Source: Azolla caroliniana (Eukaryota; Polypodiophyta). Taken from it: a stretch of DNA of 64,000 bases. Positions within the stretch are counted from its first letter, which is position 1. Each line of letters opens with the position of its first letter. The notes below the pieces were generated by a model, which worked only from the letters and a program-made list of their open reading frames with translations, was not told the DNA's origin and did no database searches. The stretch is from positions 2,542,001 through 2,606,000 of the forward strand of contig JBHGNT010000015.1 of the NCBI GenBank assembly GCA_043228905.1, given 5' to 3'. The position numbers were made by a program, and so were the translations under genes. Shown piece after piece: positions 9,124-17,585 of this stretch.

Positions 9124-12100
9124 GTCCGGCCAAAATAGGAGCCATTTGGCTGGACCATCCTAGCTATGTAGAGTTAGTTCCTAGTCGTGGTTCCATTTCA
9201 TCAAATCAAGTGAGTCGAGTTTTTTCAGCACAAGTCGAGCTTACCACATCTACATGTCATCGAGTCCTAGCCTCTGCCCTTCTAGATTCTGGAGCCAACT
9301 CTTGTTTCATGGATCGTGAATTTGCCTTGTCACAAAACATCCTCTTGAATAAGCTTCCCAACCCAGTAGCCGTAGGAGTCATCGATGGACGTCCCATAGC
9401 ATCAGGAGATATAGTCGAGGAGTCCGAGCCAATTAGGATAGTTCTTGGCAATTTGGCAAGCATAATCTCTTTCAATATTATTCGTAGTCCGGACCACCCA
9501 ATAATTCTAGGTCTCCCCTGGTTTGAACTCCATAACCCGAAGATTGATTGGATGAAAAGAACAATTGAGGAGACTCGGGAAAAAAGCACAAATCCCGCAT
9601 CCCTCTCTCCTACATGTGCTAATAGATCCCCAGAGTTATCGCCCATCTCTTTACGACAGTTGAGGGAGGAAGGGGGGAACGAGGCCATGTTCGTCTTCGC
9701 AATAGTAGCAACTCCATCATCCACTTCACGTGACGCGGATATTAAACTACCAGAGAAATACAAGGAGTTTTCAGATGTCTTTGATAAGGTGAAGGCCAAT
9801 ACATTGCCGGAGCATCGGCCATACGACTGCCCTATTGACTTACAACCAGGGAAAGAACCTCCATGGGGCCCAATTTATAATCTCTCCCCTGTAGAGCTAG
9901 AGACTTTGCGGGAATATATTGATGAGAATCTGGCAAACGGATTCATTCGGCATTCTAGATCCCCTGCTGGTGCACCTATCTTCTTCGTTAAGAAGAAGAA
10001 TGGGACTCTTCGGTTGGTCGTGGATTATCTAGGGCTAAACAAAGTGACTATCCGAAATAGATATGCTCTACCATTAATCCCGAATCTTTTGGAACGTCTC
10101 AATGGTGCAAAATATTTCACGAAGTTGGACCTTCGCGGAGCATATAATCTAGTTCGGATTCGCCCGGGGGATGAATGGAAGACAGCTTTCCGCACTCGCT
10201 ATGGACATTTTGAGTATACAGTGATGCCATTTGGTCTCACGAATGCACCTGCTGTTTTCCAACATATGGCGAACGATATTTTTCGAGATTTTCTTGATAT
10301 CTTCACTATAGTTTACCTAGATGATATTTTAATCTACTCAAAGACCCAAGAGGAGCATGATGCACATGTTCGTCAAGTACTATGCCGACTCCGAGAATAT
10401 GGTCTCTACGCAAAATTAGAAAAGTGTAGTTTCGGCCAGAATCAAGTGGAATTTTTGGGGTATGTTGTATCGTCAAATGGTATTGCTATGGACCCCATGA
10501 AGGTACAAGCAATTTTAGAGTGGCAAACGCCCCTTTCAGTGCGTGATGTGCAATGTTTTCTCGGGTTTGCAAATTTTTATCGGAAATTTATTAAAGATTA
10601 TTCCAAGGTTGTGCTTCCGCTTACTCAGCTCACACATAAAGATCAACCATTTATATGGAGTTCAGATGCATCCGAGGCATTCGAAAGCTTAAAACGAGCA
10701 TTTACAACGGCACCTATCTTAGCACATGTCGACCCAACAAAACGCTTCATCCTCGAAGCCGATGCATCCGATTTTGCACTAGGGAGTGTCCTCTCGCAGA
10801 CTGGAGATGATGGACAACTACACCCTGTCAGCTTTCATTCACGAAAGTTTGAAGCTGCAGAGATCAACTACGAGATCCATGACAAAGAGCTTCTTGCAAT
10901 CGTGGATTCGTTTCAACAATGGCGACATTTCCTAGAAGGTTCTTCTCAGCAAATCATTGTCTACAATGATCATAAGAACCTGACTTATTTCCAAAATGCT
11001 CGAGTCTTGAGTCGGCGACAAGCCCGGTGGGCGCAATTTTTGACTCACTTCGACTTTATCATCATATATCGCCCTGGGATGCAGCAAGGCAAAGCAGATG
11101 CTCTTTCTCGGCGCTCTTATATGGAACTTCGTCCAGGGGAACCTGCTTTTGAGCATCAAAAACAAATCCTTTTGGGTCCTAATCGATTACGATTAATGGT
11201 AGTTAACGCCATAACAGCTCTTGAAAATTCCACTCTTCTTGATTCCATTCGAGATCATATGGCCACTGATGATTTCGCCAAGGATGTTTTGGATCATATC
11301 GTCCCGGATCGTGCTTCTTGCTCACAGTCGAAAAATCCTCGTAATGACTATTGTCAGTTCTATTGGCATGATGGTTTTCTATTTCGACAAAATTTATTGT
11401 ATGTTCCTGATGGTCCCCCACGGCTACAAGTTTTGCAACATTGCCATGACTCACCAATGGCTGGTCATTTTGGAGTTCACAAGACTCTAGAATTAATTTC
11501 TCGACGCTATTGGTGGCCTCGCCTTCGTCATTTTGTTGAGGAGTATGTTCGGAGTTGTGATATATGTTGTCGATCAAAGAGTCCTCGTCACCGACCCTAT
11601 GGCTTACTACAACCACTTCCCATTCCAGAAACACCTTGGAAGTCTATATCCTTGGACTTCATTACTGATCTCCCAGTTTCAAAAGGTTTTGATGCAATTC
11701 TCACAGTGGTTGATCGATTTACCAAAATGGCACATTTCTTGCCATGTACAAAGTCGATTACTAGTCAAGAGACGGTTGATCTCGTTATGCGGGAGGTATT
11801 TAAGCATTATGGTCTGCCAGATGATATTATTAGTGATCGTGGTCCACAATTCATCTCAAAGTTTTGGAAGCACCTGTTCAAACTTCTCCACATTTCAGTT
11901 AAGCTTTCTTCGGGCTATCATCCTGAAACAAATGGCCAAACAGAGCGTACCAACCAGACATTGGAACAATATCTTCGTTGTTTCATCAACTATCAACAAG
12001 ATGATTGGGTTGCATTTTTGCACTTGGCGGAATTCGCTTACAACAACTCAGCCCATTCTTCTACAGGATATTCCCCATTTTTCGCAAATACGGGCTGTCA

Positions 12101-12761
12101 TCCTCGATGGACGATGAATGCGCATCCAGAAGTTCCTACCAACCCTGCTGCCGAGGATCGTCTTAGTCGCCTCCAAGAAATTGAAGCTAACATTCTCCAC
12201 AATTTGCACGATGCTCAATTTACACACAAGAGGCTTGCCGATCGTCATCGTCTAGACTCCTCAAAAAAGTTCCGCATTGGGGATCATGTATGGCTTCTCC
12301 AACACAACATCAAGACCACTCGACCTTGCAGTAAATTGGATTACCAACGTTTTGGCCCTTACATGATCACTGGTAAGATAAGTGATGTTGCATTTCGTCT
12401 TGACCTCCCTCCGCACATGCATCTTCATCCGGTGTTTCATGTATCCCTTTTGGAACCTTATACTACAAGTTCAATTCCGGGCCGTCTTACGACACCCCCA
12501 CCACCTGTCGAGTTCTTGGACGGGCCTGAATTTGAAGTTGCTGCCGTTCTCGATTCTAAAATCGTGCGCAACAAGTTGTATTACTTGGTCGATTGGCTAG
12601 GCTATACCCCCAATGATCGAACTTGGGAACCTGCCACAAATCTTTCCAATGTTGCAGAACTCGTCAATGCATTTCATCGCCAATATCCTTGTAAACCAGG
12701 TCCTAATACAAACCCTACGACCCGTGAGACGTGTCGTCGAAGAAGGGGGATAGTGTCATGA
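9081..12761 (+). CDS. Pol polyprotein of sushi-like copy 1
   Basis: The frame is open from 9081, overlapping gag by 43 nt, to TGA at 12759-12761, which overlaps the 3' LTR. Expression probably needs the -1 frameshift at 9111. Counting from the GTG at 9210: protease LLDSGA near residue 26; RT with IVYLDDILIYS near 368; RNase H starting ILEADASDFALG near 510; integrase zinc finger HDSPMAGH to CDIC near 745-775; catalytic D, D, E in LDFITDLP, SDRGPQF and NGQTERTN near 815, 876 and 911; GPY/F module at RFGPYMI near 1048; chromodomain about 1107-1160. One oddity: the conserved RT block DYRGLN reads DYLGLN, which may impair activity. Chromodomains direct integration to modified chromatin in related elements. 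Confidence 0.95.
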   Translation: MRCLESIRGCVKRVSPAKIGAIWLDHPSYVELVPSRGSISSNQVSRVFSAQVELTTSTCHRVLASALLDSGANSCFMDREFALSQNILLNKLPNPVAVGVIDGRPIASGDIVEESEPIRIVLGNLASIISFNIIRSPDHPIILGLPWFELHNPKIDWMKRTIEETREKSTNPASLSPTCANRSPELSPISLRQLREEGGNEAMFVFAIVATPSSTSRDADIKLPEKYKEFSDVFDKVKANTLPEHRPYDCPIDLQPGKEPPWGPIYNLSPVELETLREYIDENLANGFIRHSRSPAGAPIFFVKKKNGTLRLVVDYLGLNKVTIRNRYALPLIPNLLERLNGAKYFTKLDLRGAYNLVRIRPGDEWKTAFRTRYGHFEYTVMPFGLTNAPAVFQHMANDIFRDFLDIFTIVYLDDILIYSKTQEEHDAHVRQVLCRLREYGLYAKLEKCSFGQNQVEFLGYVVSSNGIAMDPMKVQAILEWQTPLSVRDVQCFLGFANFYRKFIKDYSKVVLPLTQLTHKDQPFIWSSDASEAFESLKRAFTTAPILAHVDPTKRFILEADASDFALGSVLSQTGDDGQLHPVSFHSRKFEAAEINYEIHDKELLAIVDSFQQWRHFLEGSSQQIIVYNDHKNLTYFQNARVLSRRQARWAQFLTHFDFIIIYRPGMQQGKADALSRRSYMELRPGEPAFEHQKQILLGPNRLRLMVVNAITALENSTLLDSIRDHMATDDFAKDVLDHIVPDRASCSQSKNPRNDYCQFYWHDGFLFRQNLLYVPDGPPRLQVLQHCHDSPMAGHFGVHKTLELISRRYWWPRLRHFVEEYVRSCDICCRSKSPRHRPYGLLQPLPIPETPWKSISLDFITDLPVSKGFDAILTVVDRFTKMAHFLPCTKSITSQETVDLVMREVFKHYGLPDDIISDRGPQFISKFWKHLFKLLHISVKLSSGYHPETNGQTERTNQTLEQYLRCFINYQQDDWVAFLHLAEFAYNNSAHSSTGYSPFFANTGCHPRWTMNAHPEVPTNPAAEDRLSRLQEIEANILHNLHDAQFTHKRLADRHRLDSSKKFRIGDHVWLLQHNIKTTRPCSKLDYQRFGPYMITGKISDVAFRLDLPPHMHLHPVFHVSLLEPYTTSSIPGRLTTPPPPVEFLDGPEFEVAAVLDSKIVRNKLYYLVDWLGYTPNDRTWEPATNLSNVAELVNAFHRQYPCKPGPNTNPTTRETCRRRRGIVS
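9111..9155 (+). promoter_or_regulatory. Predicted -1 ribosomal frameshift signal, gag to pol
   Basis: G_TTA_AAC at 9111-9117 lies in the gag frame just before GAG and the TAA stop (9121-9123). Six bases later GTCCGGCC (9124-9131) can pair with GGCTGGAC (9148-9155) as an 8-bp stem with one G-U and a 16-nt loop. Pol is in the -1 frame and open from 9081. GTTAAAC is a known slippery heptamer type, as in arteriviruses. Copy 2 has the same heptamer, stop and hairpin. Confidence 0.8.
12738..12753 (+). promoter_or_regulatory. Polypurine tract of sushi-like copy 1
   Basis: GAAGAAGGGGGATAG directly precedes the 3' LTR and would prime plus-strand DNA. The end of pol runs through it. Confidence 0.85.
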
Positions 12762-13224
12762 TAACAGTCACATCATGCATCGAAAGGATCATGACACTCA
12801 CATTATGACTCGAAAGGATTTGAACCCACGACCTTGTTGTACACATGTCAAATCCTTAACCATTGTATTAATATTCTTATATGTATAGTCTCTAGAATAT
12901 GAAATCTAATATCATAGGAATATTCTATATTACTCTACATTCTAGAATGACCTAGAGTATTCTAGAGTGTTCTATACCACTAGAACCTTCTAGAATACTC
13001 TAGAGATCTTCTAGATTACTCTACATTCTAGGATAACCTAGAATATTCTAGAGAGTTCTCTATTACTTATAAATAGGGATCTACCACCCATCCCAAACCT
13101 AAATTGGTTCAACGCCATTTTGTAGCCTACTCTTTGTAATCCATTTTACGCTTCAATATAATAATTCTCTTTCAATTATCTCTCTATCTCTTTTTCTCTC
13201 TCTTTCTCTCTCTCAGTCTTGACA
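12754..13224 (+). repeat. 3' LTR of sushi-like copy 1
   Basis: 471 bp, no difference from the 5' LTR found by eye, followed by the GTAAC duplication. Identity implies a very recent insertion. Confidence 0.96.
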
Positions 13225-13229
13225 GTAAC

Positions 13230-14160
13230 AAACGTCTGCATGACAAAATTTGTTATTTTTTCAACAAGCATCAAATACAACTAGCAAGCTTTTGAATGCA
13301 ACTAGACATTGATATCACCGAAAGCAATATGGATGATTTGCTAGCTAGGGGGGTAGAGTTAGTGAGGCGGTTGGTAGCATGCCAATGGTGTGCTTTCCTA
13401 GAGTGAGATAAATTGTGATCATGCCAACTCTTGAGACTTTGAATCTGCCTGTAGATTTTCGAATTGTGCATGCAAGGATGCCACTAGATAAGTCCATATA
13501 GCTATGACAACATCTTCGATTGTGTGTGTTTCCCCTGAGTACCATTTGAGGCATATGTATTTCCAAATGTTCCATAGATCGATTGATGCCACAATTGACA
13601 ATGTTTCTTGCAACATGATCCCCAAATTTGCATGGATCCAATCATTGTCCATGTGTAGTAGGTTTTGTGCGCTATGAAGTCTAAGGGGGATCATGTGCTC
13701 CACACATCCATGCATTCTTTCGTAGAGACTACCATATAGCATAACCAAATGAAATCGAGCCTTCCATGATGCATGCTACTAGAATGCGTATAATTCTTTC
13801 CCAAATCATATGTGCATACGTGTAGGACCACAAGCAATGTTCAATCAATTCTGAATTGTAGTTGAAGCTCCTACATTCACCATCTTTGTTGTATCCATTT
13901 ACCAATGAGGAGGGCAAGTTTATGGTTGATAAGACAAAGAAAGGATTTGCATTTTTAAGGCAAGTTAGCTTGCCCACAACTTTATCCAATAAGCATGCAT
14001 GCAAGTTTCATCCAGGCCCTCCTCCCTCCATTTACTACCAAGTGCATCTTTGTGAATTCCATGCTGCTGAATGATATTTTGACCAATTTTTGTTGTATAC
14101 TTTTCATTCTTGCAAGTCCTATTTTGTCCCAAATCCAGCAAGAAAGTGTTTGCCATGGCG
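13230..14160 (-). pseudogene. L1-type LINE ORF2 3' part, decayed
   Basis: Several overlapping minus-strand frames carry a zf-RVT-like stretch (IEHCLWSYTYAHMIWERI) followed by SIDLWNIWKYICLKWYSG and SLHAQFENLQ, the C-terminal region of plant L1-type ORF2. Frame changes are frequent. With the 3' end at 7258-7443 it forms one LINE split by sushi-like copy 1. The related, larger LINE at 23403-29213 has the same kind of tail. Confidence 0.65.
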
Positions 14161-15184
14161 TTGATAGAAAGTATAGGAAACTCTCTTCACAATGACTATG
14201 TAATGAATAGGTTCACATTGTGCGCAAGAGAATAAGTCTCCTTTTGCCTATATAGTATAACTAGTGCAAATCACCTTTCACATATTTGATTTAAGAGGAG
14301 AATGAGTCATCTTTCACCTTTGCTTAATTTATAGTGCAACTCATAGATTATTACCTACAACATGTTTTATAATTATTTCTTCCAATGTAATATAACAGTT
14401 GTGAAACAATCAAATCGTGCATAGAGGTCTTGTTCTCCACTACCTAATATGGTCCTGTGAAATCAATAACATTCATCATTTGTATCCATAGCCAAAGCCA
14501 ACTAACTGACAAATATGACAACAAATTCATTGAGTGGATAATAGAATGTTTTTTTATGACATATTTCCACAAAGACGTATATCACTTACTCACGTCCAAT
14601 TATTATGCATGTCTAACAATGAAAGATACCATCACAACGCAAAAGTACATATTTAAAATGTGTTGTGAATTTGAAACAAAATAAGAATACATTCATATTC
14701 GATATAATATTTTGTCTCATTAAAAATCAAACTATGTCATATTTTCACAACTAGAAATATATATGATGTGTTTTTGTCATGAAATATAATTATTCTGCAT
14801 GTTTGGTGTGAGATGTAATCTTCCCTGAGATTTATGTTTGTTATACTAGACATTCATTTTGGATCATATTTCATTTAAGAGAAAAGTTTGATCCAAAAGT
14901 TAACAACATTCCAAACAATTAGGGAAGCAAAAGAAAAAGAGGCAAACCCTACATGTTTTTTTCTATTGAAATATAACAGACACATTGCCATGATAAACGA
15001 AAGCCATTCGCTTAAAAGTTTGCATCATATGGCCACAACTATTAGTATGTGTAGAATATCCATTTTAAATATAGGATTCCCAACATAAAAGGGGCATTTA
15101 TATCCCCAATATACTCGTTTGCAATAGTTAAATGAAAAGAAAGGACAAGTTGGTATGTTTATGTTTGTTCATGAAAAGAATACG
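14161..15184. other. Non-coding, nothing recognised
   Basis: AT-rich sequence with only short unconvincing ORFs. Confidence 0.6.
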
Positions 15185-15583
15185 TGTGCGGAAGCGTATG
15201 CGTAAAACACAGAGTACACGGTTCGGTAGTATGACAGTTCAGTGAAACACAGAAATCACAAAGAAAGAGAGGGAGAGACAGAAACTACAAACTATATTCA
15301 AAATAATTCTTTGTATGTTCTCTGTACATATTTCGTGCTCAGTGAGCACCTTTTATACAAGCCTTGACTATCGGGTTGACACAAGTACTAATAGTACTTG
15401 ACCGCTCATAAATGAGCCTTCTACACTAACTCCCAAAACTATTCCCTACGAGGAATAATGTTCTAACGGCCTTTCGGTTTAAACACTGCCACAACCATAT
15501 TTTGCATACGGTTTTACACACCCAGTCTACGTACTGGGTTACGTACCCGTTTATGCACCCAATGGTGAGCATGTCTCTCAACA
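15185..15583 (-). repeat. 3' LTR of a minus-strand copia element
   Basis: 399 bp. On the minus strand it begins TGTTGAGAGAC right after a polypurine tract CTTGAGGGGGAG (15584-15595) and ends CTTCCGCACA. A TATAAAAGG is present on the minus strand near 15350. The solo LTR at 17045-17433 has the same layout and end sequences, so it is probably a relative. Confidence 0.8.
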
Positions 15584-15598
15584 CTCCCCCTCAAGCTC
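15584..15598 (-). promoter_or_regulatory. Copia polypurine tract
   Basis: AGCTTGAGGGGGAG on the minus strand, immediately before the LTR. A second purine tract of the same kind, AACTTGAGGGGGAG, lies at about 16115-16128 within the coding sequence, at the usual end of copia Pol. Confidence 0.75.
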
Positions 15599-15661
15599 AA
15601 CTTGAGGTTCCATCTACTTTTCCGGATCTTCGCTCCGACCTCTCCTAGATTCACGCCTCGC

Positions 15662-16502
15662 TTATGCTCCTTGACCCATCCGATTCCGCGCGCTTTGACC
15701 CTTCCAGTCGGCTTGTCTGCTCATGCGGCCCTCCTTAGCTCCCTTGTTGTCGCGGTGTTGGCATCTCTTCCGCTGCCCATTCCTCCGCTTGGCCCTCAGT
15801 CGATTCGTAATGTCCGAATCGAACATTTTGATTAAATCGGTCATTTCCGATTTAATTCCTCTTTCGCCCGAATTGGCTGTCTCCAATTCATCTTCTGTTT
15901 TCAGGCCCTTGACAACATTAGACCACGTCTTGGTCTTGGCCATTACATCCTTCTTGGCTGTATTTCCCTTTTGTTCGGCTGTCTTCGGCTCTTTCTTTTG
16001 ATTACGGCCCCTGTTTTCTTCTTCGTCTTCTTCAACCGGCCCGAAATCGAATTCTTCAACCGATTCGGAATCGTGGTCACTACCGCTCCTTTCATGCTCT
16101 TGTTCCTATTCCTGTCTCCCCCTCAAGTTCGGCGTGTCAAGGTGAGGCAACCCGAGCTCACCCGAGAAATGCCATAACTTGTCGAGACCAAGGGGCTTGG
16201 TGAAGATGTCGGCAACCTGTTGACCGTCGAAACATACGCCAGTTCGACCTCATGAGAAAGGACACGCTCGCGGACAAAATGATAGTGCACCTCAATGTGC
16301 TTGGTCCAGGCGTGGAAAACAAGGTCCTTCGCAAGGTGGATGTTGTTGAGGATGTTGCTGAGGTTGTCGCAGTAGATCGTCGTTGGATCAGACACCTCTA
16401 CGTGCAGATCTCGTAATAGCTGTTTTAGGCAAATGACATCACACATAGCGACAATCGCCCCTCGTTATTCGGCCTCTGTGCTCGACAATGCTACTGTCGG
16501 AA
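15662..16502 (-). pseudogene. Copia RNase H end with an extra C-terminal extension
   Basis: The minus strand encodes the end of copia RNase H: LPTVALSSTEAE, IYCDNLSNILN, LAKDLVFHAWTKHIEVHYHF, then after a frameshift QVADIFTKPLGLDKLWHF and LDTPNLRG. Copia Pol normally ends about here at the polypurine tract. Instead the same frame continues for about 150 residues, broken by one TAG, to a stop at 15662. The extension has an acidic part (DSESVEEFDFGPVEEDEEE) and a basic part (RLRAKRRNGQRKRC), with no domain I recognise. The true 3' LTR and its polypurine tract lie after it. It may be an added ORF, as in some Sireviruses; the function is unknown. Confidence 0.75.
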
Positions 16503-16842
16503 GAGTACTGCCATGATATAACATGGTATGGCTAGGATTTGAACCCGTGCAGATCTCGTAATAGCTGTTTTAGGCAAATGACATCACACATAGCGACAAT
16601 CGCCCCTCGTTATTCGGCCTCTGTGCTCGACAATGCTACTGTCGGAAGAGTACTGCCATGATATAACATGGTATGGCTAGGATTTGAACCCATGACCTTG
16701 TGTCACATTGGTTGAAGCTTTACCATTAAGCTATACATGGCTGATGGAAGAGTACTGCCATGATATAACATGGTATGGCTAGGATTTGAACCCATGACCT
16801 TATGTCACATTGGTTGAAGCTTTACCATTAAGCTATACATTG
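16400..16842. repeat. Nested tandem duplications at the copia / sushi-like junction
   Basis: A 146-bp block containing copia RNase H sequence, AGTAC and the first bases of the sushi-like LTR is repeated (LTR starts at 16508 and 16654). A second, 102-bp duplication then gives a third LTR start at 16756. Each LTR start is preceded by GGAAGAGTAC. The duplications must postdate the insertion of copy 2. Confidence 0.85.
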
Positions 16843-17525
16843 TAATACAAAAAATGTTATTTCCATTTATTATTTCACCTAGGAAATCCATGTATATTCT
16901 AGATTTATCTGGAACATACTAGAAATGTCAAGAGTATTCCTAAGCCACTATAAAAAGAGTCACATGGCATTATTGAGAACCAAATCGGTTCAACGCCCAT
17001 CTTAAGCCTCCTAGCTATTCCTGTATATTCTCTTTATATAATATTGTTGAGTGGCAAGCTCAACCGGATCCGGATCGACATCCGGAAGGATGAGCCGGAT
17101 CGGTGAGCCAGTGAGCCAGTGAGCCGGTTAGCCGGATCCAGAAGTAACCGGAAGCCTAGTAGCAGCCTAGACTACTAGGTATTTAATGTCTCATAGTTAG
17201 TGTCAGATGCTCGTATGAGCATTGAAGTACACTGTACTTCTGCCAGTCCTCTTAGGACTTGTATAAATAGTGTTGTTGAGCACGTTTTATGTATAGAGAA
17301 CTATTATTGTTTTGAAATAGATTTAACTTGTTCTGCTCTTTCTCTGTCTCTCCCACGTACTGTCAAGCTCTCCATTAAACCTGCGTTTCTGTGTTCGGTT
17401 TTCTATTACTTCCGCACGCTATTTGTTTTTACAAATATATATATTTTGTTATCATCGTTCTCTCTCTCTCGTTCTACACCTCTCTTAGTACTAATCCCCT
17501 CTTTGTCTTAGTACTATTCTTGACA
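16756..17525 (+). repeat. 5' LTR of copy 2 (interrupted)
   Basis: The third and longest LTR start leads into the body. TATAAAAA starts at 16949 and the self-primer AAATCGGTTCAA is at 16982-16993. A 389-bp solo LTR interrupts it at 17045. It ends ATTCTTGACA at 17525. An antisense tRNA-like module lies near 16772-16842. Confidence 0.85.
17045..17433 (+). mobile_element. Copia-type solo LTR inside the LTR of copy 2
   Basis: 389 bp, TGTTGAGTGG...TTTTTACA, flanked by AATAT on both sides (17040-17044 and 17434-17438). TATAAATAG is near 17261. The start contains a CCGGATCCGG-rich stretch with GAGCCAGT repeats. Ends and layout resemble the copia LTR at 15185-15583. Confidence 0.85.
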
Positions 17526-17527
17526 GT

Positions 17528-17539
17528 TTGAACTGATTT
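17528..17539 (+). promoter_or_regulatory. Self-complementary primer-binding site of copy 2
   Basis: TTGAACTGATTT pairs with AAATCGGTTCAA (16982-16993) over 12 nt with one G-U. Compared with copy 1, one position changes on both sides (U-A to C-G), which preserves pairing. The offset from the LTR end is the same three bases as in copy 1. Confidence 0.75.
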
Positions 17540-17585
17540 TGTCCTTCCTTATATCTTTTTACTTATCCCTCCTTTCTCTAATACT

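Larger units (their letters stand above)
7444..13224 (+). mobile_element. Complete Tf1/sushi-like chromodomain LTR retrotransposon (copy 1)
   Basis: The element is 5781 bp with two 471-bp LTRs that I found identical by eye, flanked by the 5-bp duplication GTAAC (7439-7443 and 13225-13229). The order is LTR, self-priming-type PBS, gag, -1 frameshift site, pol (protease, RT, RNase H, integrase, GPY/F, chromodomain), polypurine tract, LTR. There is no TGG-type tRNA primer site after the 5' LTR. Pol is one long open frame, but gag has an in-frame TAG and a probable 1-nt deletion. Gag with a coiled coil and one CCHC knuckle, the style of the Pol motifs and the -1 frameshift resemble the Tf1/sushi/Tcn1 chromoviruses rather than the Tekay, Reina, CRM or Galadriel clades of seed plants. 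That placement is by motif recall and needs a tree. Confidence 0.93.

Noticed and set aside
9132-9162. H-type pseudoknot between loop TAGGA and downstream TCCTA after the frameshift site
   Set aside because: Possible in copy 1 but not preserved in copy 2, so only the hairpin is claimed.
9257-9799. 180-codon minus-strand ORF inside pol of copy 1
   Set aside because: Antisense shadow of the protease region.
15602-16177. Plus-strand ORFs over the copia 3' region
   Set aside because: They are antisense to the copia RNase H extension, which has the better coding pattern.
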